Below, one piece after another: positions 17,069 to 25,502 of a DNA stretch of 64,000 bases; positions within the stretch are counted from its first letter, which is position 1, and each line of letters starts with the position of its first letter. The position numbers were made by a program, and so were the translations under genes. The stretch comes from VXNE01 sp965248075. GTDB lineage: Bacteria; Pseudomonadota; Gammaproteobacteria; Pseudomonadales; Azotimanducaceae. The stretch lies in assembly GCA_965248075.1 (NCBI GenBank), contig CBDFIL010000003.1, forward strand, positions 496,001 to 560,000, written 5' to 3'. Below the pieces are notes generated by a model. It searched no databases and was not told where the DNA came from. It saw nothing but the letters and a program-made list of their open reading frames with translations.

Positions 17069-18337
17069 TCAGCCGGAAAGCGCTACCCGCGCCATGTGGG
17101 CGTCGCGGGCGTCGAATTTCCACAGGCTCGAGGTGAGGCCCACGACCACCGTCGCGACCAGCATCGCCGCAGCCGATGCGACGAGCGCACGTTCGGCCCC
17201 CCACCACTCCACCATGCCCCCGGACAGCAACGCCCCAAGCGGGCCCGCCGCCATGAACGAGAACGAAAAGAACGCCATGACCCGCCCACGCTGATCCGCA
17301 GGCGCCTCTTCCTGCATGATCGTCCGCGCCATGCTCATCGAGAGGCCGGCGCCGGCACCCCACACCCCGAGACAGGCCACGAAGGCCGGAAACTCCAGAC
17401 CGGCCGCCGCCACGGCCAGGACCACCGATCCCGCGCCGAGCGACAGCAGCAACAGCCGACCCTGGCGGCGCACCTCCCCGCACATCAGGAGCACGCAGAT
17501 CGCCACCACCATGCCCACGGCGTTGGCCCCGCTCAGCCAGGCGAGATCGCCCGCGGTCCCGTCGTAGGTCTCGCGCACCATGAGGGGAATCGCGACCATG
17601 TAGGGACCCATGAAGAAGAGCCCCAGGCCGAAGTTCTGCACCGCGACCATCCGCATCGCCCGCGAGCGCATGACCGTGCGGCACCCGTCGGCAATGGATC
17701 GGCCCAACTCCCGCAGCATCGGTTCCGACGCGAGGGCCGGCCGTGCCCCCACCCCGGCTCCGCTGCCACTCCGGGTCGCCTGCTCCGGGGCCGCGATCAC
17801 CCGCCCGAACGCTGCCGCGCCGATGGCGAGGGCGACCAGTTGTACCAGGATCACGGGCTCCGCCCCGTAGCGGTCCGCCTGCCCCGCCACCAGGAACGCG
17901 ATGATCTGCACGCCAAACTGCACCAGCGTCACGAGGGCGACCGTCCTCTGGACGTGGTGGCCGGCAACCTGGTTCAACAATCCGTCCCGCGCCGGCGTGA
18001 CGAACGCCTGCGCACAGCCCATCGCCACCGCGTAAGCGATCATGAACCCGAACGTGAGGCCTTCGCTGTGCAACACCCACCACAGGGCGAGCCCCGGCAG
18101 GAGCGCCGCGGTCTGCGCGACGACCGCGACGCGGCGCCCGCCGTACCGGTCCGCCACACTTCCGCCGACGAGCATCAGCAGCATGGCCGGCACGAGCATC
18201 GCGGTCTGCGCGACGCCGACCATGCTCGGCGTTTCGTGCAGCACAATGGTCACGAGCCACGCGAACATGACGCTCTGAATGCCCTGGTAGACGAACCAGC
18301 CACTGTTCGCGACCAGGTAGAAGTGCAGGGGTCGCAC
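17069..18337 (-). CDS. MFS transporter, enterobactin-exporter (EntS)-like
   Basis: A 422-residue major facilitator with about twelve helices. Motifs include GGSVADRYGGRRV between helices 2 and 3, and TPARDGLLNQVAGHHVQRTVAL, typical of the MFS_3/EntS-like branch of exporters, whose substrate cannot be told from sequence. I start at the GTG at 18337: it has GGAGG nine bases upstream and precedes the first helix (HFYLVANSGWFVYQ), whereas the open frame to 18592 encodes low-complexity Arg/Pro sequence. Its stop is about 60 bp upstream of the HiPIP start on the same strand. Confidence 0.88.
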   Translation of the reverse strand: MRPLHFYLVANSGWFVYQGIQSVMFAWLVTIVLHETPSMVGVAQTAMLVPAMLLMLVGGSVADRYGGRRVAVVAQTAALLPGLALWWVLHSEGLTFGFMIAYAVAMGCAQAFVTPARDGLLNQVAGHHVQRTVALVTLVQFGVQIIAFLVAGQADRYGAEPVILVQLVALAIGAAAFGRVIAAPEQATRSGSGAGVGARPALASEPMLRELGRSIADGCRTVMRSRAMRMVAVQNFGLGLFFMGPYMVAIPLMVRETYDGTAGDLAWLSGANAVGMVVAICVLLMCGEVRRQGRLLLLSLGAGSVVLAVAAAGLEFPAFVACLGVWGAGAGLSMSMARTIMQEEAPADQRGRVMAFFSFSFMAAGPLGALLSGGMVEWWGAERALVASAAAMLVATVVVGLTSSLWKFDARDAHMARVALSG

Positions 18338-18401
18338 GCCGCGATCCCTCCGGGGCCAAACCCATACTGTAGCGCCCCATCGCCGGTCCGGCACGGGACT
18401 C

Positions 18402-18435
18402 GTAGGGGCGACGCTTGTCGTCGCCCGTCCCCGAC
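18402..18435. repeat. Palindromic intergenic repeat (GGGCGAC family variant)
   Basis: GTAGGGGCGACGCTTGTC followed by GTCGCCCGTCCCC forms a hairpin of the same type as the repeats at 47.1, 54.7 and 59.3 kb. Confidence 0.6.
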
Positions 18436-18512
18436 GTCGCGGAACCTCGTCGTCAACGCGCAGTTTCGCGCCAGCGAAACTGCAACGCGACCGCAGGTCG
18501 CGCCGGGACGGG

Positions 18513-19301
18513 CCGGGTGGCCGAGGGTGGTTTCCCACCCCCGGCTCCCGCAGATCCGGACGTGCCCGACTCGGGCATCTTATGTTGGGCATCCGGCTCC
18601 TCGAACCGTGGTATCGCTACGCGCAGCGCGCGCACCCATGAGCCGCCATTTCCAACGGCTCCCCGCTACCTGCCGCACTTCCGTTGAGACGCTGAGCTGG
18701 CTCGGTGGCCAAGGCGTCTGTCCGCACGGCAGTCCATGATCCGATCCGCCGCTTCCCTCCGCCGGGTCCCCGTGGGGCGAGTTCCCCGACTTCAACAGTA
18801 CTATCAGCGGACTCCGACTTCTCGACGCCCGTCCCGCCGCACTTCGTCTTCCTTCGCTTGGCGGTACCTCCGGTTGCCCTGTTCGCTCCCGCAGCATGGG
18901 CCGTACCCGCGGGCCTGGGCTGCTTGTAGCGCGGTGCCCGCACCGCGGACTCCGTCGGAGACGTCGAGACCTCCCAGGTTCCTGGGCGACCCGTGCCTGC
19001 ATGCCCCGCTCTCCGACCCCGGCGGAACCGGTCGCGCCAGACCATCTCGGCGCGCCGATGGTGCCTTCCACTCTTGTCACAGCGTCGGCTTCCGCGATGA
19101 GAACGATTTCGTGGCTCAATCACGCGGCCTGCAAGGCTTCCTGTGTACCCTTCGCAGACAGCGTCACCACTGCCCACGCAACACTCGGTTCCGGCTGGCT
19201 GGTCAACCTTGGCCGGTCAGGACTCGCACCTGCTGGGTCGCTAAGAAGGTTTCCGTCACTTCACATAACTTCCCCCTTCACCAAGCTTCGCCTGGCGCAA
19301 G
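18513..19301 (-). ncRNA. ORF-less group II intron-like RNA inserted in a palindromic repeat
   Basis: Read on the minus strand, the 3' end shows a domain V-like hairpin at 18600-18551: the AGC triad in GGAGCCGGATGCCC, pairing CCGGA with TCCGG and TGCCC with GGGCA, with the characteristic two-base CG bulge. The apical loop carries a 14-base extra segment (a local duplication of GATGCCC). Next comes a domain VI-like stem with a GAAA loop (18545-18520) and an unpaired A seven bases from the end. The 5' end reads TTGCG, one base from the GUGYG consensus. Removing the segment joins GGGGACGGGCTTGT to CCCGTCCC, exactly the palindrome found elsewhere in the window. No reverse transcriptase frame remains. 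Boundaries are accurate to one or two bases; domains I-IV were not folded. Confidence 0.6.
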
Positions 19302-19412
19302 ACAAGCCCGTCCCCTGTACGGTCCCCGTTCCCTGCGCGGCCGCGGCCCGGAGCCGGCTCACGTCGGTTGAATCCGTATCGACCGGGCCTTAGAATCCGC
19401 GCCTTCCCGCGC

Positions 19413-19488
19413 GTCCCCTTCGTCTAGAGGCCTAGGACACTGGGTTTTCATCCCAGTAACAGGGGTTCGACTCCCCTAGGGGACGCCA
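19413..19488 (+). tRNA. tRNA-Glu (anticodon TTC)
   Basis: Cloverleaf elements are complete: acceptor GTCCCCT/AGGGGAC, D arm with AGAGGCCTAGGACA, anticodon stem CTGGG/CCCAG with loop TTTTCAT (anticodon TTC), T arm AGGGG TTCGACT CCCCT, discriminator G and an encoded CCA. Length is 76 nt including CCA. Confidence 0.97.
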
Positions 19489-19576
19489 CATCATCTGGTC
19501 CGCTCCCGCAAGAACAACGGCGCGGGGAGTGCGCGAGACAGCGTATCCAGGTTCGGCGCAATCCACGCCTCTGGCA

Positions 19577-19657
19577 GAGGGAGACAAGTGCGCTTGCCGA
19601 GTATCCACCACCCGCCTCGTCCTCACTCACTTCGAAGATGATCCCGGTCTTGCACAT
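19577..19657 (-). pseudogene. N-terminal fragment of a HicB-like protein joined to a luxR copy
   Basis: With a good GAAGGAG site, the ATG at 19657 opens a frame reading MCKTGIIFEVSEDEAGGGY, the N-terminal strand pattern of small HicB-like antitoxin-type proteins (family members continue with a second half of 40-50 residues). After about 25 codons the frame runs into 19528-19585, a 58-bp near-exact copy of 20121-20178 inside the downstream luxR gene. The gene is therefore truncated and fused. Next to it is tRNA-Glu, a common integration site, but no attachment repeat was found. Confidence 0.5.
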
Positions 19658-19692
19658 GCTCACTCCTTCGGTGCGTCCCTGTCCGACCGGCG

Positions 19693-22458
19693 TCACGCTG
19701 CCGGCAGAAGTCCCCGGCGACGTGCGCGATGCACCGCGTCCAGCCGGCTGCGGGCACCCAGTTTGGAAAAGATCTTGTGGATGTGATAGCGGACGCCGGC
19801 GTGGCTCAGGCCAAGCGCGATCTCGTTATCGGACCGATGCTCGAGGCGCTCCAGGATCTGCGCTTCGCGGGCGCTCAGTTCGGGGTTCCCGGACCGGCCC
19901 ACGGGAGCCTTCCGCAGATGCTGCAGCAGGGTGATGGCCGTCGCCCTGGTCGCCGGTTCCGGATGATCCGTCTCCAGGTAGCTCTCCAGCAGCCCGAGAC
20001 TTGACTGACCTTCCCGGACGAGAGGTCTCGCGTAGTCCGTCTCCTCGAACAGACACAGGAACTCTACCAGATGGCGGGTGGCAGCCGCCCCGTCCCCGCA
20101 GACGGACTCCATGGCCAGTGAGTGCGCGAGACAGCGCATCCAGGTTCGGCGCAATCCACGCCTCTGGCAGACGGAGACCAGGGCGGTTCCGAAGCGCCGC
20201 GCCTCGTCGACGTCCGCGCGAGCATGCAGCAGACGGAGACGCGCACAGGCGATGGCCTCCATCTCTCGCCAGCTCAGGGTTCCGAGGTCCAGACATCCAT
20301 CGGCGTCCCCAGGGAGCGCCGCGCGCCGCCATGCCCGCTCAGCCCCTTCGACGCGACCGGCGGCCGCAAGTGTGGACACGCGCAGGGCCGACAGGTATCG
20401 GGTTGCCGCTGGCAAGCCGGCACGGTTGGTGTATTCCAGCATCCCCTCGACCGCGGCCAGGGCGCCATCCGGCCCAACTTGCTGCAGCGTAAGGTCCACG
20501 ACCGTACCGCTTGCCGCCGCGTAGACCTGCAGCGGCGTACTGTGCTCGTGGAACGCCGCCGGCATGCGGATTGGTCCGCGGGGACTCGGCAACCGGTCCC
20601 GCTCGAGTTCGAGTTCCCGCATCAGCACGTCGCCGATGCTCGTGGCTTCCGGGTCGCCCAGAGTGCCGGCCTGCGCGAGCCGCCGCCCCCTGGCATAGCA
20701 ATCCGCCGCCTTCCGGACCCGCCCTTGGGCCATCGCCATCTGACCCACCTGGTAGTCGATGTGCACCGCAAGATAGGTGGACCTGTCGCGCGCCGCCGCC
20801 CGCGCCCGCCGCGCCCGCTCCAACGCGACATCGAACTCCGCCCTCATGCTGTGGGCGATACACAATCCCACCTCGAACGAGCTTCGGAACAGGGGATCGA
20901 GGTCAGGTTGCTCCAGGATGATCGCCAGGCGCTCCACCGCGGCGACCATCTGGTCCGAACCGACCAGTGCACAGCCGTACAGGGCGGTGAGTCCAAGCAG
21001 CTGAGCGTGTTCAAGGTACAGGTTCCGATCCCCGTACCCCCCGTGACCCCCCGTGAAGTCACGCGTGCGCCGCGCCGTGCTCTCGTAGACCCCGCGGGCC
21101 TCTTCCAGTTTTCCTGCGGTGATCAGCACGAAACAGTGCGCAAACGCCAGTCTCGGGTACTGCTCGAGTATCGCGGGCGTAAGGAACCGGTCCGCCGCCC
21201 GCAGACGGGCCACGCCGTCCCTGAGGCCCACCCGCACGCCGCCGGCCTCCAACAGGATCGCGCCGACCAGCACCGGATCCCGGCCATCGGTGGCGTGACG
21301 CATGGCGGTCACGACGGACCCTCGTCCTGCCAGCACCGTGGCGATCCGAAGATGAACCATCTGAAAGCGCTCGGGGGTTTCCCGACGGCGCCACCCGACG
21401 CAGTAGTCCCTGAGCAACGGATGGAGGCGCCGCGCATCCGCTCCTTGACCCTGAACCGTTTGCAGGAGCCCGGCAAGCGCCGGCTTGGCTTCGAGCCGAG
21501 CCCACAGGTCACGCCCTTCAAGGACCTCGTCCAGCAACTCCGCATCCATCCACTCAAAGAGGCCAACGTCCAGCACCAGTTCCCGCTCCTCCTGGGACAT
21601 GCCCCGCCACAGCCGTGACTCCACCCAGTTCTCGGCCAGGTCCGTCATCCGGTTCGTTCCCCCGCGACTGCCACTTTGTCGCTCGTTCTGGTAAATGCGC
21701 AACGCGATCGGCCAGCCCGCCGAATCGGCCGTCAAGTCGACAAGTTCGCGCCGCGTCAAAGCTGCTTCGAAAAAGCCCGCGATCTCCGATCTCGAAAAGC
21801 GCAGATCATCGGCAGTCAGGATTGCAGCCTCGCCCTCGAGCACGGACGTCGCGACCTGGAGTCCGACCGGCAGTTCTCGACACGCGATCGCCAGGTGGAG
21901 GTTGGAGGGACCCCGCTCGAGAAGCAGGTTGAGGATCGCCACCGAAGCGGGCCCCGGTAGCCGCTCCACTTCGTCGAGCGCAAGCACGACGGGCCTCCCC
22001 CGGGCTTCGATCGCCAGGAGCAACTGGCGCGTCCGCGGCGCGACCACACCGGCTTCGCGGTCGTACGCCCCCGGCGGATGCAGGATGTCCAGACCCGCGC
22101 GCTGGAAGGCGAACGCAAGATAGGTATCGAGCATCTCCAGGTCGTCCTGCTCGTCCACGGACAGCCACGCGGTGACCACACCCTGCCGGAGCAGCGTCCG
22201 GCAGCACTCGGCGAGGAGCGTGGTCTTCCCGAATCCGCCGGGCGCCTTCAGCAAGGTCACACGGCGGTTCGTGGGAAGGCACTCCGCCATCAACTCGCTG
22301 CGATGGAAATACCCGACCACCGGCTCAGGGACGGTAACCCTCTGACCCAACGGCGAGCGGGGGGCATCGCCACTGGCGGCTTGCAGCGAGGCCCGATCCC
22401 CCGCCTCTCCGGCTCGGGCATCGGCACCCGGTGGGTCTTCAGGAGAATCGCTGGCCAT
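19693..22458 (-). CDS. MalT-like LuxR-family ATP-dependent transcriptional regulator
   Basis: A 921-residue STAND-type regulator. A P-loop APGGFGKTT lies at 72-80, with a Walker B-like LALDEVERLPG further on, then a winged-helix and a long TPR-like helical region (about 420-840). A C-terminal LuxR helix-turn-helix (LSAREAQILERLEHRSDNEI.., about 860-915) ends the protein. Members such as MalT bind an inducer and ATP, oligomerise and activate target promoters. I start at ATG 22458 (AAGGAAG upstream); the frame extends 28 codons further. No neighbouring operon shares its strand closely, so the target is unknown. Confidence 0.9.
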   Translation of the reverse strand: MASDSPEDPPGADARAGEAGDRASLQAASGDAPRSPLGQRVTVPEPVVGYFHRSELMAECLPTNRRVTLLKAPGGFGKTTLLAECCRTLLRQGVVTAWLSVDEQDDLEMLDTYLAFAFQRAGLDILHPPGAYDREAGVVAPRTRQLLLAIEARGRPVVLALDEVERLPGPASVAILNLLLERGPSNLHLAIACRELPVGLQVATSVLEGEAAILTADDLRFSRSEIAGFFEAALTRRELVDLTADSAGWPIALRIYQNERQSGSRGGTNRMTDLAENWVESRLWRGMSQEERELVLDVGLFEWMDAELLDEVLEGRDLWARLEAKPALAGLLQTVQGQGADARRLHPLLRDYCVGWRRRETPERFQMVHLRIATVLAGRGSVVTAMRHATDGRDPVLVGAILLEAGGVRVGLRDGVARLRAADRFLTPAILEQYPRLAFAHCFVLITAGKLEEARGVYESTARRTRDFTGGHGGYGDRNLYLEHAQLLGLTALYGCALVGSDQMVAAVERLAIILEQPDLDPLFRSSFEVGLCIAHSMRAEFDVALERARRARAAARDRSTYLAVHIDYQVGQMAMAQGRVRKAADCYARGRRLAQAGTLGDPEATSIGDVLMRELELERDRLPSPRGPIRMPAAFHEHSTPLQVYAAASGTVVDLTLQQVGPDGALAAVEGMLEYTNRAGLPAATRYLSALRVSTLAAAGRVEGAERAWRRAALPGDADGCLDLGTLSWREMEAIACARLRLLHARADVDEARRFGTALVSVCQRRGLRRTWMRCLAHSLAMESVCGDGAAATRHLVEFLCLFEETDYARPLVREGQSSLGLLESYLETDHPEPATRATAITLLQHLRKAPVGRSGNPELSAREAQILERLEHRSDNEIALGLSHAGVRYHIHKIFSKLGARSRLDAVHRARRRGLLPAA

Positions 22459-23046
22459 ACGCTTCCTTGCCGTGGCGTACCCGCTCCCGACTACCAACAG
22501 TCGGATCAGGATAAAAGGGTGCGAGGAGTGTCCACCAAACAACTACTGCGCTTCGACGCTCGTTGCTGATCTGAGTAATGCTCCCACCCGGTTTCCGTTC
22601 CATACCGCCACCGTCCCTGTTACGCCAGAAACGAGCTGGTCGAAGTCGCATGTCAGATCGGTCATCCATAGAAGGCAAACAGTATCAGGGCAAGTCGCAG
22701 CACCATACAAGACCACAGACCGCGCGTCTTACGCCCCGAACGATACACTTACCAAACTGGCCCGGCCCAGTTGCGTTCGAGTCCGTAGTCGCAGGAAGGA
22801 AACGTGTTGTCTTTACGTGGCCAATCAGGAACAAACAAACAGCGCTGGCGCGCGACCTTCGGTCGCGTTGGGAGTTTCACTATCAGGCCCAAGTCCGACA
22901 GGTTGCTAGTCTCCTCTTCCAACAGACTATTAAAACTTGGCTTACTACTATCACTAACGAGGCTATGCCTCAGACCAACAAGACATATAGTGCTTGCCCG
23001 AGTTGGGTAGGAGGCGGACTCCGGTCGCAGTGCGAGCGCGAGGACG
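22459..23046. other. Gene-free region, less GC-rich than its surroundings
   Basis: Nearly 600 bp upstream of the luxR-type gene with noticeably more A and T than its flanks. Open frames here have no start signals or known motifs. It presumably contains the luxR promoter and the decayed 5' parts of the remnants that follow. Confidence 0.4.
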
Positions 23047-23265
23047 CGCAGACAGGCGTATCTCCGGCATTGGCACGGCGGCGAAGGCGTGCTGTACATC
23101 GGCAAGGGGCAGGAACGGGCGCGCGTGTTGCGCACCGAGCGGCGCCACGATCCGGTCAGCGGCGCGGGCTATCCGTGGTTGGCGTCGAGCACGGCGATGA
23201 TCAACCACTACTACGTGTACCACTTGCCAGACGCGGGACAGGACGGCGGCAAGAAGATCGCGAGG
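23047..23265 (+). pseudogene. Remnant of a conserved uncharacterised protein
   Basis: An in-frame stretch reads RQAYLRHWHGGEGVLYIGKG, then VLRTERRHDPVSGAGYPW and STAMINHYYVYHLPD. I recall a widespread family of about 400-500 residues with this pattern (GVLFIGKAQEKA.. RTERR..YPW..STA.VNH.YFY), without a known function. Both ends are missing here and the frame is lost after HLPD. Family assignment is from memory and tentative. Confidence 0.35.
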
Positions 23266-23276
23266 CGGCTACCATC

Positions 23277-23470
23277 GTGCGTTCACGCAGTCTGCGGCTT
23301 TCAGGTCCGCGCCGGGGCCGGTCGGCTACGATCCGGCGATCATCCCCTTCTGGGAGGGCCCGGACAGCGCGGCCTTCGCCGTGTTGCGCCTCACGCCCTG
23401 GCGGTTGCGGGTGATGCCGGGGACGGCGATGCTGACCGGCGAAGGCGAAGTCCTGGCGTGGCAGACGTGA
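23277..23470 (+). pseudogene. C-terminal remnant of a pyridoxamine 5'-phosphate oxidase-like protein
   Basis: The frame encodes PAIIPFWEGPDSAAFAVLRL followed by TPWRLRVMPGTAMLTGEG and a TGA stop at 23468. The RLTPxRLRVxPGT pattern is the C-terminal end of the flavin-binding PNPOx-like fold. There is no start and the N-terminal half is absent. Confidence 0.45.
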
Positions 23471-23479
23471 GCCGAGGCG

Positions 23480-24538
23480 TCAGAACCGCACTCCAAGGCC
23501 GATGGCGTAGGTGACATCCGACCCCGCGCTCCCCTCCGGCGGCTTCGTCTCGTGCCGCACGTCCACGCGTGCGTTGGCGTTCCACCAATCGCCGAGGTGA
23601 TAGCGGACGCCTGTCGAAGCATCGATGCTCAGACCGCGCTCAGACTCCGCGCGTACCAGGATGCCATGATTGTGGAAGACCTCGAGGCGACGGCCCCGCA
23701 GGAACCGGCCGTAGTCGAATCCCCAGCGGAGGGCAGGACCGCTCGAGTCGTCGCCGCCTCGTTCCTCCAGCACCTGGCTGACCCCGAGTTCCACCGACCA
23801 GCGCTCGAACGAGGTATCGCGCAGGCGACGGCCGACGCTGCCGCCCAACGCTACCCGCTGGCCGATTCCCTTCAGGCGGTCCTGATAGTACTGCGCGTTG
23901 GTTGCCAGATACCAGGCGGGCCCCATCGACAGCTTCAGGCCATAGTCGACATCGAGGACATCCCCGGTCGTCGCCCCGTCGACTTCCTCACCGAGCAGGT
24001 CCACGCGCAACTGGTGCTCCATCCGCCCGCGGCGCAGCACGCTCTCGGCCAGCACGCGGAAGTCTCGCGCATCCCGGCTGCCGGTGGCCGCCGAAGCGGA
24101 CAGGTCCACACGGGTCTGCCAGGCATCGACCAGGGACAGCGCGCGCCGGCGGTTGCGTCGAATCACGGCGACGGTTTCCAGAGAAACCGCGTCGGTCAGG
24201 ACCGCCATGCGCCGCGCGCCGGTCTCGTCGACGATCTCGAACTCGTCGTCGGTCTCGACATGGGCCACGGCGTTCCGGTCCACGACGAGGCTGCCCGCGT
24301 ATTCGGTTTCGAAGGTGAAGCGCTCCCCGATCATGCCCACGAGTTGGCCGGTCAGGCGGTCGCCGTTGTGCATCACGAGGACGTCCGCGGATACCCAGCC
24401 TGCCAACCCCGCGAGCGTCCCGAGGAACGCGACCCGCACCGCCTGCCCAACGAGCCGTCCTGCCAGACTGAAATCGTGCCACAACGACCTGCCATGCCGG
24501 CCAATGAACCCGTTCGGCTCCCCCTCCGCATCCTTCAT
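23480..24538 (-). CDS. DUF481 family outer-membrane beta-barrel protein
   Basis: A 352-residue exported protein. A membrane or signal segment (VAFLGTLAGLAGWVSA) lies near residues 35-52, followed by the recognisable VLVMHNGDRLTGQLVGMIG and repeated amphipathic beta strands ending in an aromatic residue (YAIGLGVRF), as in outer-membrane barrels. DUF481 (YdiY-like) proteins have no firm function; some are salt-induced. The ATG at 24538 overlaps the TGA of the upstream ATPase gene (ATGA), so the two are translationally coupled. Confidence 0.82.
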   Translation of the reverse strand: MKDAEGEPNGFIGRHGRSLWHDFSLAGRLVGQAVRVAFLGTLAGLAGWVSADVLVMHNGDRLTGQLVGMIGERFTFETEYAGSLVVDRNAVAHVETDDEFEIVDETGARRMAVLTDAVSLETVAVIRRNRRRALSLVDAWQTRVDLSASAATGSRDARDFRVLAESVLRRGRMEHQLRVDLLGEEVDGATTGDVLDVDYGLKLSMGPAWYLATNAQYYQDRLKGIGQRVALGGSVGRRLRDTSFERWSVELGVSQVLEERGGDDSSGPALRWGFDYGRFLRGRRLEVFHNHGILVRAESERGLSIDASTGVRYHLGDWWNANARVDVRHETKPPEGSAGSDVTYAIGLGVRF

Positions 24539-25446
24539 CGGGACGACTCCGCCCCGTCCAGCAGCGATTTGCCCACCCAGTGCCGGGCGAAGTACTGTGC
24601 GGTACGCCCACTGCGGACCCCCCGCGCCAGCGCCCACTGCAAAGCCGCCCGGCGCACGTCTTCCGTCCAGGGACACGCCGTGCCGTGCCTGTGTGCGAGC
24701 CGTCCCAGCCAGTGCTGGACCACGTCGAGGTACTCTTCCTGCCGGAAAGGATAGAACGACAGCCAGAGGCCGAAGCGATCGGAGAGGGAGATCTTCTCTT
24801 CCACCGCCTCCCCGTCGTGGATCTCGCCGCCGCGATGACCTGCCTCGAGATTGTCCGACATGTACTCCGGGATCAGGTGACGGCGGTTCGATGTCGCGTA
24901 GATCACGACGTTCTCGCTGCGGGCGAAGACGGACCCCTCGAGCGCACTCTTGAGCTCCTTGAAGGACGCGTCGTCCGCCTCGAACGACAGGTCGTCGCAG
25001 ACGATGACGAAGCGATAGGGCTCCTCGCGCAGGCGAGCCGCGATGTCGCCGATACTTGCCAGGGCGCGCTTGTCCGTTTCGACCAGCCGCAGGCCGCTGT
25101 CCGCATAGCGGTTCAGCAGCGCGTGAATGAGGGAGGACTTGCCGGTCCCCCGCGCTCCCCACAGGAGGGCGTTGTTCGCCGGGTGTCCGGCGACGAACTG
25201 TGCGGTATTGGTCTCCAGTTGCCGCTTCTGGCGGTCGATCTGCAGCAGATCGTCGAGTTCGATGTCGTCGACGTGCGCAAGGGGCACGAAGCGCCCCCCG
25301 AAATCCTGGCGCCACGCCGCCGCACGGGTCCCCGACCAGTCGACGCGAGCGGGCGCCGGCAACAGGTCGGAGACCCTGCGCACCAGCGCGAGGCCGCTCG
25401 CAACGAGGTCTGCCATGCCTTCCTTCATGCTGTCGTGGACCCCCAT
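24535..25446 (-). CDS. DUF815 family P-loop ATPase
   Basis: A 303-residue AAA+-like ATPase of the DUF815 family. The Walker A motif is WGARGTGKSS, the Walker B-like segment is YRFVIVCDDLSFE, and YATSNRRHLIPEYM serves as sensor region. The C-terminal part contains LSDRFGLWLSFYPF, conserved in the family. Biochemical role is unknown. It is the first gene of a two-gene unit with the DUF481 barrel. An IS256 element lies about 55 bp upstream and may have affected its promoter. Confidence 0.88.
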   Translation of the reverse strand: MGVHDSMKEGMADLVASGLALVRRVSDLLPAPARVDWSGTRAAAWRQDFGGRFVPLAHVDDIELDDLLQIDRQKRQLETNTAQFVAGHPANNALLWGARGTGKSSLIHALLNRYADSGLRLVETDKRALASIGDIAARLREEPYRFVIVCDDLSFEADDASFKELKSALEGSVFARSENVVIYATSNRRHLIPEYMSDNLEAGHRGGEIHDGEAVEEKISLSDRFGLWLSFYPFRQEEYLDVVQHWLGRLAHRHGTACPWTEDVRRAALQWALARGVRSGRTAQYFARHWVGKSLLDGAESSR

Positions 25447-25502
25447 CCCGGAGCCGACTGAAACACCGCGGCATTGTACCCGCGCCCGTGACGGGCACGC
25501 GG

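Noticed and set aside
19413..19700. Integrated prophage or genomic island attached at tRNA-Glu
   Set aside because: No integrase gene and no repeat of the tRNA 3' end was seen in the window.
22749..23135. 128-codon minus-strand frame in the gene-free region before the luxR-type gene
   Set aside because: No ribosome site or domain, and it overlaps the plus-strand remnant that has recognisable protein sequence.
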